This document shows, in pieces, positions 35,137-42,908 of a stretch of DNA of 64,000 bases. The stretch lies in assembly GCA_964507445.1 (NCBI GenBank), contig CAZDQF010000004.1, forward strand, positions 62,001-126,000, given 5' to 3'. The position numbers and the translations under genes were made by a program. The first letter of the stretch is position 1. Each line of letters starts with the position of its first letter. This DNA is from GCA-2683135 sp964507445. GTDB lineage: Bacteria; Planctomycetota; GCA-002687715. The notes under the pieces are model-generated. The model had not been told where the DNA came from, did no database searches, and saw nothing but the letters and a program-made list of their open reading frames with translations.

Positions 35137-35711
35137 GACTGGCCTCCCGTCATGCGCAAGCCGGCGCCTGACGGCTCGTAGCCGGCACCACACCCAGGAC
35201 AGCGCAGCTCGGACTCCGTGAGGCGCTCTCCACAGGCGCAAGCCCACCCGATCTGCCGCGCCGGCACGCCAGCCACCATGGCGTGAGGCGCGACGTCCTC
35301 CAGCACCACCGCGCCGGCGGCGACGAAGGACGCCGACCCCAGGCGCACTCCGCAGCGCACGGTGGCGTTGGCTCCGATGGTGACCCCGTCCTCAACCACC
35401 GTCGGCTCAAACGACTCTCGCCGGGAGACCGCGGCACGGGGCCTCGTGACGTTGGTGAACACCGCCGAGGGGCCGACGAACACCTCACTGCCCAGGACGA
35501 CCCCGTCGTAGAGACTGACGTTGTTCTGGATCTTGCATCGATCCCCCAAGACCACGGTCCCGGCGACGAAGACGTTCTGCCCCAGGACGCACCCTCGTCC
35601 GATAGTCGCGCCGGACATCACGTGGCAGAAGTGCCAGATCCTGGATCCAGCGCCGACCTCACACGGCTGATCAACCACCGCGGTCTGATGGACCATCACG
35701 TCAGCGCTCAT
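35133..35711 (-). CDS. Left-handed beta-helix N-acetyltransferase (WbpD-like)
   Basis: The 192-residue protein consists mostly of hexapeptide repeats (IGRGCVLGQNVFVAGTVVLG and similar), the left-handed parallel beta-helix of acyl-CoA-dependent sugar acetyltransferases. The SIGANATVRCGVRLG region fits the WbpD/WlbB subgroup. The C-terminus has a small zinc-ribbon-like set of cysteines (CACGERL...CPGCG), often seen in this subgroup. The start at 35711 overlaps the dehydrogenase stop by 4 bases, and the stop overlaps the aminotransferase start by 4 bases. It probably acetylates the 3-amino group made by the aminotransferase. Confidence 0.88.
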   Translation of the reverse strand: MSADVMVHQTAVVDQPCEVGAGSRIWHFCHVMSGATIGRGCVLGQNVFVAGTVVLGDRCKIQNNVSLYDGVVLGSEVFVGPSAVFTNVTRPRAAVSRRESFEPTVVEDGVTIGANATVRCGVRLGSASFVAAGAVVLEDVAPHAMVAGVPARQIGWACACGERLTESELRCPGCGAGYEPSGAGLRMTGGQS

Positions 35712-36700
35712 GCGTGTAGTTCTTGTTCGACCGCGGGGACCTGGACGAGGCTCCCGCTCGCCCGCAGGGATCTCTGGGCGCACTCCAGGACCCGGAGAAC
35801 TGCGAGCCCGTGCTCACCACCGGACCGAGGCTCCTCACGGCCCCGGACCTTCGCCAGAAAGTGCTCCAGCTCAAGACGCAACGGCTCTTCATCAGGGAAC
35901 GACACATCGTGAGAGCGGGCCGGCTCCGGTGGCTCCAATCCCCGCTCCGGAGGCACGCCCTCACAGAGCGTCAAGCGCCCGCCCCCTGGTCCGTCCGTAA
36001 ACGTGGCCATGCGTTTGGTCCCGACCACAACCAGCCGATGCTCCTTGGCCGGATGCAGCCAGCTGACGAAGATGTGACCTCGGATCCCCTTCGGGAAGGT
36101 CAGATGGGTGACGGTGACATCCGCGCGCCCAGGCCTGAGGAAGCTCCCGCCGTGTGCGGCCAGGGAGGTGGGCATGGTCCCGATGAGCTGCAGGAACGCC
36201 GCGATGTCGTGGGGGGCGAAGGACCACAGGATGTCCTCTTCTTCCCGCACCGTCCCGAGGTTCAACCGGTTGGCGTACAGATAACGGAGGCTGCCCAGGA
36301 CTCCCGAATCCACCAACTCCTGAAGCGCCACGATGGCGGGATGGTAGAGCGTGATGTGCCCCACCATGAGCACCCGGCCAGCGCGACGGGCCCGCTCGAC
36401 CAGATCACGGGCGTCCGGTTCGTTCAGCGTCAGGGGCTTCTCCACCAGGACGTCCTTGCCGGCCTCCAGCGCGGCCCGTGTCAGACGATAGTGGTCCCTG
36501 GCCGGTGCCGCGACGACAACGGAGCGCACTCCCGGGTCCTCCAGGATCGCGCCGAAACCCCCAGCCCGGGCTTCCCGAGGTGCGAGGGCGAGGCACGTCG
36601 GATCCGGGTCCCAGGCGGACCGCAATACGCCGAGCTCCTGGAGCACCCTCAGGTGGTTACGGCCCCAGGGCCCGAGTCCCAACAGTGCGACATCCGACAT
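35708..36700 (-). CDS. Gfo/Idh/MocA-family sugar dehydrogenase (WbpB-like)
   Basis: The 330-residue protein has an N-terminal Rossmann nucleotide site (LLGLGPWGRNHLRVL), the family signature KDVLVEKPLTLN with the catalytic Lys, and a GHITLYHPA block in the C-terminal domain. By context it oxidises C3 of a UDP-sugar uronate to give the keto substrate of the aminotransferase. It is the first gene of the three-gene sugar operon. The ATG at 36700 is preferred to ATG at 36709, since a TAGGAT hexamer is then placed 7 bases upstream. It is divergent from cydA with only 35 bases between the starts. Confidence 0.87.
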   Translation of the reverse strand: MSDVALLGLGPWGRNHLRVLQELGVLRSAWDPDPTCLALAPREARAGGFGAILEDPGVRSVVVAAPARDHYRLTRAALEAGKDVLVEKPLTLNEPDARDLVERARRAGRVLMVGHITLYHPAIVALQELVDSGVLGSLRYLYANRLNLGTVREEEDILWSFAPHDIAAFLQLIGTMPTSLAAHGGSFLRPGRADVTVTHLTFPKGIRGHIFVSWLHPAKEHRLVVVGTKRMATFTDGPGGGRLTLCEGVPPERGLEPPEPARSHDVSFPDEEPLRLELEHFLAKVRGREEPRSGGEHGLAVLRVLECAQRSLRASGSLVQVPAVEQELHA

Positions 36701-36707
36701 GGGGCGC

Positions 36708-36713
36708 ATCCTA
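36708..36713 (-). promoter_or_regulatory. TAGGAT -10 hexamer for the sugar operon
   Basis: On the minus strand TAGGAT ends 7 bases before the ATG at 36700, without a Shine-Dalgarno sequence. It lies back to back with the cydA hexamer inside a 35-base intergenic region. Confidence 0.4.
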
Positions 36714-36723
36714 CGTCGAATGC

Positions 36724-36729
36724 TACGCT
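36724..36729 (+). promoter_or_regulatory. TACGCT -10 hexamer, probable leaderless promoter of cydA
   Basis: TACGCT ends exactly 6 bases before the cydA ATG at 36736 and no Shine-Dalgarno sequence is present. The -35 region would fall inside the start of the divergent sugar gene. Confidence 0.4.
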
Positions 36730-36735
36730 GCCGCC

Positions 36736-38079
36736 ATGGAAGGCGCTCTGGACATCTCGCGAGCACAGTTCGCGCTCACCATCACGTTTCACTACGTGTT
36801 CGTCCAGCTCACCCTGGGGCTCGGCCCGTTCATCCTCCTGTTCAAGACCCTGGCCATCCGCCACGACCGCCAGGACCTGGCCGCCGCGGCGAGGTTTCTC
36901 GCTCGGCTGTTCGCCGTGTCGTTCCTCTTTGGTGTGGTGACAGGCATCCCCCTCGAATTTCAGCTGGGGACGAACTGGGCCGACTTCTCACGCATCACGG
37001 GCGGAGTCATCGGCCAGACGCTCGCGCTTGAGGGGATGTACTCGTTCTTCCTCGAGTCCACATTCCTCGGCCTGTTCCTGTTCGGCGAACGCCGACTCTC
37101 ACCCCGCCTGCACTGGCTGACGGCGCTGCTCGTCCTCATCGGTTCGTGGCTCTCCTCCTACTTCATCATCGCTACCAACGCGTTCATGCAGCACCCCGTG
37201 GAGGACGCGTACTCCATCGCCGCCGACGGGACCTACCAGCTGGAGAGTCTGGGAGCCCTCCTGAACAACCCCTGGCTGCCGATGCAGCTCGCCCACACCT
37301 TGTGTGGTGCGTTGGTCACCGGCAGCTTCGTGGTCACGGGCATTGGCGCGTTCTACCTGCTCTCACGACGGGACGAGGAGCAAGGTCGGGTCCTGGTCCG
37401 TTACGGAGTGGTCGTCGCCCTGGCATCGTCCCTGCTCTGCGCTTTCCCCACCGGCGACCTTCAAGCCAAGAACGTCCACGACCATCAGCCAGCCACCTTC
37501 GCCGCCATGGAGGGGCACTTCCGGACCACGGAGGCGGCGCCCATCGTGCTCATCGGCCAACCGGACATGGAGGAGCTCCGCATCGACAACCCGATCGAGC
37601 TACCTGGGGTCCTCAGCTTCCTGACCCACCACCGCTGGGACGCGAGCGTGACCGGCCTGGAGGAGCTCCCAAGAGAGCAGTGGCCGACGAACGTGCCCCT
37701 CGTCTACTTCAGTTACCACATCATGGCCGGACTCGGCTCTCTGTTCATCCTCGTGACGGGGTACGCCGCGTTCCGGCTCCGGCGGCAGAGGCTCTTCGAT
37801 TGCCGCCGCACCCTCTGGGCCTTCCTCCTCCTCTGGCCGTTCCCCTTCATCGCCAACACCGCAGGGTGGGTCACCGCCGAAGCGGGACGGCAACCTTGGG
37901 TGGTCTACGGAGAGCTGGCCACGAAGGACGCCGTGTCGCCGGATCTGTCCGGCGGTAACGCCATGTTCACGTTGCTGGGTTTCGCAGGTCTCTATCTCCT
38001 GTTGGGGGTCCTGTTCCTCCTGATCACAGGGCGGGAGATCGCGCACGGGCCGGCAGCCTCAGAGGAGCACCAGGGCTGA
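36736..38079 (+). CDS. cydA: Cytochrome bd-type ubiquinol oxidase subunit I
   Basis: CydA carries the haems of the bd quinol:O2 oxidoreductase in the cytoplasmic membrane. The 447-residue protein begins with the expected helix containing H19 (TFHYVFVQLTLGLG), a haem ligand. It also has QLAHTLCGA with the second haem His and the conserved AGWVTAEAGRQPW. It is shorter than E. coli CydA (522), so it belongs to the short Q-loop (CioA-like) group. The open frame runs much further upstream, but ATG at 36736 gives the canonical N-terminus. cydB starts one base after the stop. Confidence 0.95.
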   Translation: MEGALDISRAQFALTITFHYVFVQLTLGLGPFILLFKTLAIRHDRQDLAAAARFLARLFAVSFLFGVVTGIPLEFQLGTNWADFSRITGGVIGQTLALEGMYSFFLESTFLGLFLFGERRLSPRLHWLTALLVLIGSWLSSYFIIATNAFMQHPVEDAYSIAADGTYQLESLGALLNNPWLPMQLAHTLCGALVTGSFVVTGIGAFYLLSRRDEEQGRVLVRYGVVVALASSLLCAFPTGDLQAKNVHDHQPATFAAMEGHFRTTEAAPIVLIGQPDMEELRIDNPIELPGVLSFLTHHRWDASVTGLEELPREQWPTNVPLVYFSYHIMAGLGSLFILVTGYAAFRLRRQRLFDCRRTLWAFLLLWPFPFIANTAGWVTAEAGRQPWVVYGELATKDAVSPDLSGGNAMFTLLGFAGLYLLLGVLFLLITGREIAHGPAASEEHQG

Positions 38080-38080
38080 C

Positions 38081-39118
38081 ATGGCGGAGACCTGGTACGT
38101 CATCCTCGGCGTCATGCTCACCGGATACGTGGTCCTTGACGGCTTCGACCTGGGCGTCGGAGTGATCCACCTGATCACGCCCCGAGACGAGGGCGATCGA
38201 CGCCACGCGCTCAAGTCAATCGGACCCGTATGGGACGGCAACGAGGTCTGGCTCGTCACGTCCGGCGCGATCTTCCTCTGCGCCTTCCCTTCCGCCTACG
38301 CCACCGCACTGAGCGGCTTCTACCTCCCGCTCATCATGCTGCTCTGGCTGCTCATCTTCCGCGGCCTCGCGGTGGAGCTGCGGAGCCACATCTCGAACCC
38401 TCTCTGGCGCCAGCTCTGGGACGTTCTGTTCTGCGGCTCCAGCATCGCCCTCGCGTTCTTCCTCGGGGTCGCCCTGGGCAACGTGGTGCGCGGGATTGAC
38501 CTGGACACCAACGGCCGGTTCTTCGCTCCGCTCTGGACCGACCTTCGAACTTCCGGAGCCACCGGCATCCTCGACTGGTACACGATCCTGGTCGGAGCCC
38601 TCGCGGTCGGCACCGTCGCTCTCCACGGGGCAGCGTGGCTCGCCCTCCGAAGTTCAAGCGAATTGAGACGCCGTTCCTTCGACCTCGGTCGTCGGCTCAC
38701 CCCAGCGATCGGTGCCTTGTTCGTGACCGTCTCCGCCGCCACGTCGTGGGTGGCGCCGCGGGTGGCCGATCGCGTACGCGAGGCACCCTGGGGCGCCGTG
38801 CTCTTCATCCTGCCCATGGCCGCACTCACCGCTCACGCGTGGGCCGTCCGCCGGGATGCTGCTCGGACGGCGTTCGCCGCATCCGCTGCGTTGATCATCA
38901 CCCTCATGGCGGCGACCCTGTTCGGCACGTACCCCTACGTGTTACCCGCCAGCGCAGCCGCCACCGGAGCGGGGATCACCATCGAGGCGGCTGCGGCGAA
39001 CCCTCAGGCCCTGTCCACCGCCCTCTCGTGGTGGGTCCCCGGGATGGTGCTGGTCCTGGCATATCACGTCGTCCTGTACCGCTCCCTGGACAAGATCCAG
39101 GGGCACCACGACGGTTAG
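38081..39118 (+). CDS. cydB: Cytochrome bd-type ubiquinol oxidase subunit II
   Basis: The 345-residue membrane protein matches CydB, with YVVLDGFDLGVGVIHL in the first helix and GPVWDGNEVWLVT, the family's strongest signature. About eight or nine membrane helices are visible. It forms the heterodimeric high-affinity terminal oxidase with CydA. It is separated from cydA by one base and is translated from the same message. A hairpin follows the stop. Confidence 0.95.
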   Translation: MAETWYVILGVMLTGYVVLDGFDLGVGVIHLITPRDEGDRRHALKSIGPVWDGNEVWLVTSGAIFLCAFPSAYATALSGFYLPLIMLLWLLIFRGLAVELRSHISNPLWRQLWDVLFCGSSIALAFFLGVALGNVVRGIDLDTNGRFFAPLWTDLRTSGATGILDWYTILVGALAVGTVALHGAAWLALRSSSELRRRSFDLGRRLTPAIGALFVTVSAATSWVAPRVADRVREAPWGAVLFILPMAALTAHAWAVRRDAARTAFAASAALIITLMAATLFGTYPYVLPASAAATGAGITIEAAAANPQALSTALSWWVPGMVLVLAYHVVLYRSLDKIQGHHDG

Positions 39119-39129
39119 GAGGCGAGGAC

Positions 39130-39150
39130 CGGAGGGATCATCTCCCTCCG
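39130..39150. terminator. Hairpin between cydB and the GAF/Fis gene
   Basis: CGGAGGGA and TCCCTCCG form a perfect 8-bp stem with a 5-base loop, in the 69 bases between two convergent genes. No T-tract follows on either strand, so it is a possible two-way terminator or mRNA end structure. Confidence 0.4.
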
Positions 39151-39187
39151 CGCTGCTCCGGCTCTCGGCGGCGCCTCCACCGCCTGA

Positions 39188-39907
39188 TCAGCGAGCAGGC
39201 CGCTTGAACTCCGTCTTGTCCACACCGTGCTTCTTGAGGAGGCGGCTCAGCTGCCCTCGATCCATGTCCAGTGACCGCGCGGCCGCGGCGATGTTCCCGC
39301 GAGACTCCGCCAAACGGCTCTTGACCAGACGGCGCTCGTACAACCGCTTCGACTCTCGCAGTGAGAGCCCCGCGGGAACGGCCTCCTCGGAACCCACAGC
39401 GCTCACCATGGCCAGATCCCTGGCCTGCGCCCCGTTGTGCAGGGCGGACCCGATCTGCCGACCGAGCAGCCCGAGGAGATCGAGATAGGCGTCACCCATC
39501 CGACGCTCCGGGCCCTGAACCGCCACATACAGGGCTCCGACACAGCGGTTGCCCGCGCCGAGGGGAACCGCCACGTGGCGACCATCCCCTTGCCCGTCAA
39601 ACACCAGCGCCATGGACTCCATGGTCTTGTCGACCGCGGCCCTGGCGTGCGGAACCTGCACGGCATCTTCGGCGAAACCACCGAACGACTGAACCGTGTC
39701 GCGCCCACTCTGCCGCAACACGAGAGCCCCCGAGCAATCACCCAGAACCGCCCTCAGAACATCCGGTACCTGCGGCAGCAACCGTTCCGGTTCCATGAGG
39801 TTATGAAGCCGGAGCACGCCCTCCAGCGCTGCCCTGTAGGGATGGCCTCCAGTTTCGGCACCTTGAGTCTCAGACGCCGGTACCGTCGATCCCTGTCCCT
39901 GGTCCAT
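39188..39907 (-). CDS. GAF-domain transcription regulator with Fis-type HTH
   Basis: The 239-residue protein has a GAF-like sensory domain (about 40-165, ALVLRQSGRDTVQ... and HVAVPLGAGNRCVGALYVAV) and a C-terminal Fis-type helix-turn-helix (LAESRGNIAAAARSLDMDRGQLSRLLKKHGV). There is no AAA+ sigma-54 activator domain between them, so it probably binds DNA without activating sigma-54. The start at 39907 has AAGGA 7 bases before it; ATG at 40006 would add 33 residues of poor content. It converges on cydAB, but control of that operon is only a guess. Confidence 0.75.
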   Translation of the reverse strand: MDQGQGSTVPASETQGAETGGHPYRAALEGVLRLHNLMEPERLLPQVPDVLRAVLGDCSGALVLRQSGRDTVQSFGGFAEDAVQVPHARAAVDKTMESMALVFDGQGDGRHVAVPLGAGNRCVGALYVAVQGPERRMGDAYLDLLGLLGRQIGSALHNGAQARDLAMVSAVGSEEAVPAGLSLRESKRLYERRLVKSRLAESRGNIAAAARSLDMDRGQLSRLLKKHGVDKTEFKRPAR

Positions 39908-40215
39908 GTGACTTCCTTCCCGACTCCGGCTGGCCGCCGAATGTCCGTTCTTCGTGGCGGACCCCTCTTCAACACGTGAGGCTGCCGGGGCCGCAAGTCC
40001 TCCCATGTCGGGTCCGCTCAGGAGTTTATCAGGCCCCCCCCCCAGCCTGTATTCGCTTTTTCGGGTTTTGCGCGACCGAGCGGAGAAAACGCATCGTCCG
40101 CCGTTCCCTCCAGCAGGGGGCAGGGTGGGATCGGGACGCACCGGTCCCTACAGAACCCCTGGCGGGGCGAAGGCAGCATGCGGCGGAGCGAGGCGAGCGC
40201 CCCGCGTCACCACGC
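39908..40215. other. Intergenic spacer upstream of the GAF/Fis gene
   Basis: This 308-base stretch holds the ribosome site of the regulator, a run of ten C residues at 40036-40045 and an AT-richer patch near 40050-40085. No tRNA, repeat or riboswitch is recognised. Confidence 0.3.
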
Positions 40216-41004
40216 TCAGTCCGGGGCGACCACGCTCTCGTCAGCCTGGCGGATGAAGGCCTCCTCCTCGCTGACCAACGCGCGGTAGGCCTTCTCCAGC
40301 TTGGCGATCTCCGCCTCGAGCTTCGCCGTCTGGCGGGCAGCGCTCTTGCCCTTGCGCTTGGCCAGTTCTCCCAGATCGAACTTGGCGTCCTCGAGCTTCC
40401 AGTAGGCCTCGTCGATCTTCTTCAGGAACTGGCCTTCCTTACGAAGGAGGCGAGCGAGGCTCATCCTGGATCGGTGGCTCTTGAGCACCGCACCCATGGT
40501 GGAGAAGAGACGACTCCCCGTCGTCTTCCAACCGACGAACCGCTTCAACTCCTCGCCGCCGACGTCCAGCACCAGCAGCACGGGCTTCTTGCCACCGCCA
40601 TACTGCTTGCGGACCCGGGCTGAGACGATGTCGTCCAACGAGATCCGTACACAGTTGAAGAACCTCGAAGAGACGCTGACCCGTTCGTCGAGGAACAGGC
40701 GCTCCTCGAACGTGGCGACCTTGTCCTCGTCAAGATCCGTGTACAGATACACGACCGTGGGCAACGAGGCGACGACGCCGGCGGGCGCAGAGTCGCCGAG
40801 GACGACGTGGCTCAGGGGCAACTCCGAAGCCCCGTACCCAGCCTCTGCCGCTGTCGGCATATCCGTCTCCACCCACTGGATGGTGGTGCGAACGGTGCGG
40901 ACCGGACTCGGAGCCTGGGTGGTCGAACCGGTCAGGGAACGACGCTTGGTGCCAACACCTGCTGCCGTCCTGGCACGAGCCGAAGGACGAGGGGCCGCGC
41001 TCAC
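40216..41004 (-). CDS. Thioredoxin-like protein with C-terminal coiled coil; signal peptide cut off by TGA
   Basis: From the GTG at 41004 the frame gives 262 residues. These comprise a disordered Arg/Thr-rich start, a thioredoxin-like segment (about 75-180: PTVVYLYTDLDEDKVATFEERLF, then KKPVLLVLDVGGEELKRFVGW) without CxxC, and a Lys/Glu/Ala-rich coiled coil to the end. The true start is more likely the ATG at 41103, in the same frame, which has GGAG upstream and encodes a good signal peptide, but a TGA at 41026-41028 interrupts it. It may be a recent pseudogene, a sequencing error or a recoding event. The function is unknown; the fold resembles the product encoded at 17314-18696. Confidence 0.55.
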   Translation of the reverse strand: MSAAPRPSARARTAAGVGTKRRSLTGSTTQAPSPVRTVRTTIQWVETDMPTAAEAGYGASELPLSHVVLGDSAPAGVVASLPTVVYLYTDLDEDKVATFEERLFLDERVSVSSRFFNCVRISLDDIVSARVRKQYGGGKKPVLLVLDVGGEELKRFVGWKTTGSRLFSTMGAVLKSHRSRMSLARLLRKEGQFLKKIDEAYWKLEDAKFDLGELAKRKGKSAARQTAKLEAEIAKLEKAYRALVSEEEAFIRQADESVVAPD

Positions 41005-41103
41005 GGCGCGACGGGCGCCGCTGCCTCAGCACTGCCCCACTGCCTCGGGCAGCAAGGAACCCATCAGGACGGCGATGCTGGAGACGACGAGGAACTGACG
41101 CAT
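41005..41103 (-). other. Signal-peptide coding segment with in-frame TGA
   Basis: ATG at 41103 is preceded by CGGAG at a suitable distance and encodes MRQFLVVSSIAVLMGSLLPE followed by AVGQC, a normal export signal. The 26th codon is TGA (41028-41026), after which the same frame continues without stop to 40216. From the ATG to the final stop is 888 bases, a multiple of three, so no frameshift is involved. Confidence 0.7.
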
Positions 41104-41190
41104 GACCCGCTCCGTTCATGGACTGGACTGGGCGGGCGCCTTGGGACGCCCGGACCTCCTCATCGTACACTGCTCCCCGGAGATCCAAGC

Positions 41191-41658
41191 ATGGAACAAG
41201 CTGGAAGGTCCCTCCCCGCGTCTGCTAAGTCCATCGCCTCCATGGTGATGCAGCGCGCGACGGCGGTGGAACAGGCCGTCTCGGATGTGGGCGAGGAGGA
41301 CCTGTGGCGTCGACTCAGCCCCGGCACCAATTCCATGGGGAACCTGGTTCTGCACCTGTCCGGGAACCTCATGAACTACATCGTCAGCGGGGTCGGTGGA
41401 CAACCCTACGAACGGGACCGGCCTCGGGAATTCGAAGCGACCATGGTGCCGCGGGACGAGCTGTTGAAGCAGTTCCGCGCCGCGGTCACCGCAGCCGTCC
41501 ACGTCATCGAGGACGTGGAGCAGGCGGTGCTCGAGCACCCGTACTGCGGTCCGGAACACGCCGGCGAAGACAACCTCACGGTCATGCTTCGATCCGTCGA
41601 GCACCTGGGGTATCACACCGGGCAGCTCGTCCTCATGGCCTCCGTGGTCCGGAGTTAG
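41191..41658 (+). CDS. DinB/DUF1572-like four-helix protein
   Basis: The 155-residue protein has the pattern of the DinB/YfiT-like metalloenzyme superfamily. A His appears in helix 2 (NLVLHLSGNLMNYI) and two more His in the last helix (VEHLGYHTGQLVLM), which together would bind one metal ion. Members are thiol transferases or stress proteins, often without known substrate. The ATG at 41191 has CGGAG 10 bases upstream; the open frame extends further upstream but without family content. It ends by overlapping the convergent ROK gene by 4 bases. Confidence 0.75.
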   Translation: MEQAGRSLPASAKSIASMVMQRATAVEQAVSDVGEEDLWRRLSPGTNSMGNLVLHLSGNLMNYIVSGVGGQPYERDRPREFEATMVPRDELLKQFRAAVTAAVHVIEDVEQAVLEHPYCGPEHAGEDNLTVMLRSVEHLGYHTGQLVLMASVVRS

Positions 41659-42581
41659 AGGCCCTCTTCCAGCGCCAGCAGACCGGCGCCGATGAGGCCC
41701 GCCTTGTTCCCCAGACCGGCCTTCACCCAACGCACTCCGCGCGCGGCGTAGGGCAGGCACTGCTCCTTGAACGCCTCACGTGCGGGACCGATGAGGAGTC
41801 GGCCAGCAGCGGAGAGTCCCCCGCCCACCACCACGAGATCCGGCGCCACGACGTTGGCGAGAGAGGAGACACCCTGGCCGAGGTTGCGCCCCAGCTGAGC
41901 CAGGGCGCGGCCAGCGCGACGGTGTCCCTGGCGCGCCTTGCTGACGATGTCCCGCGGTGAGTCTGCGTGGCGCCCGCCCATCTCCCGGTAGATCCTGACC
42001 AGCGCGGTCGCCGAGGTGTACAGCTCGAGACAGCCTCGTCCGCCATGAGCGCAAGGGAGCCCCCCCGGGACGAACAAGGCGTGGCCTATCTCTCCTCCAG
42101 TGCCGTGCCGACCACGGACCAGCTCGCCCCCCACCACCAGAGCGCCCCCCAGGCCGGTGCCCACGGTCACCAGGATCACCGTGGCGGCGCCTCGCCCGGC
42201 GCCGATGCGCGCCTCCGCCAGACCAGCGACGGTGGCGTCGTTGTCCACCGCAACCGGGACGTCCGTCAGGGAGCGCAGGAACGTAGCCGCCTCCCATCCA
42301 CCCAACCCGGGGATCTGGGGCGGAGTCATGAGCATGGTGCCGCGACGCCCGGTCACGGTCCCGGGGATCCCCATACCCACGGCGGCGACGTCCAGCCGCA
42401 GGCGTCGCGCGTGCTCCTGCCCCGCGGCGACCGCGGCCCGGACGCCGCGCTCGATGCCCGGCCGCCCCTCCGCACCCTCGGTGGGGAGGGCCGCCCGCTT
42501 CCGGACAACCCCGGCCCTGGTGACGAGGCCGTACTTGATGTCCGTTCCGCCAACGTCGATGCCGATCCCAACCTCGACCAT
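41655..42581 (-). CDS. ROK-family sugar kinase (glucokinase-like)
   Basis: The 308-residue protein has the phosphate-binding IDVGGTDIKYGLV at the N-terminus and PVAVDNDATVAGLAE with the catalytic Asp. It also has VGTGLGGALVVGG, and the ROK zinc signature in the form GGEIGHALF...CAHGGRGCLELY. It most likely phosphorylates glucose or a related sugar with ATP in the cytoplasm, matching the GH31 glucosidase and aldolase in the window. The ATG at 42581 gives the canonical start and has AAGGA upstream; the 87-residue longer open frame has no family match. Confidence 0.9.
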   Translation of the reverse strand: MVEVGIGIDVGGTDIKYGLVTRAGVVRKRAALPTEGAEGRPGIERGVRAAVAAGQEHARRLRLDVAAVGMGIPGTVTGRRGTMLMTPPQIPGLGGWEAATFLRSLTDVPVAVDNDATVAGLAEARIGAGRGAATVILVTVGTGLGGALVVGGELVRGRHGTGGEIGHALFVPGGLPCAHGGRGCLELYTSATALVRIYREMGGRHADSPRDIVSKARQGHRRAGRALAQLGRNLGQGVSSLANVVAPDLVVVGGGLSAAGRLLIGPAREAFKEQCLPYAARGVRWVKAGLGNKAGLIGAGLLALEEGL

Positions 42582-42908
42582 GCCGTGGATCCTTTGGTCT
42601 GACTCCCGCTGTGCGTAGGATGCTAAGCCCCGGCCGGTTGTGTCTCTTCCGGGATGGTCATCACACACCATGCCAAGCACACGCGCAAGCAACCCGACGA
42701 GGACGACCCAGCCTCCGACACGAGCACGTAGCCAGCGACAGCACCAGCCCTGGCCCGCGGTGGACTCGACACGTCTTCGCGAGCACCGGGGACTGACATG
42801 CCCACACTCCATCACCAGACGAGCGACGAGCGCGCTCCTCAAAGGCCCCCCCTCGAGCGTTCAATCGAAGACCCCGGGTCTTCCCTACCCCCTACTGGAG
42901 CGCCACCC
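42582..42908. other. Divergent intergenic region ROK kinase / RND operon
   Basis: This 327-base region has ribosome sites at both edges and a TAGCAT hexamer on the minus strand at 42624-42619. I find no repressor-type inverted repeat and no regulator gene next to the efflux operon. Confidence 0.35.

Noticed and set aside
40036..40045. C-run as a phase-variation tract
   Set aside because: It is outside any supported coding region and not placed between promoter boxes that I can recognise.
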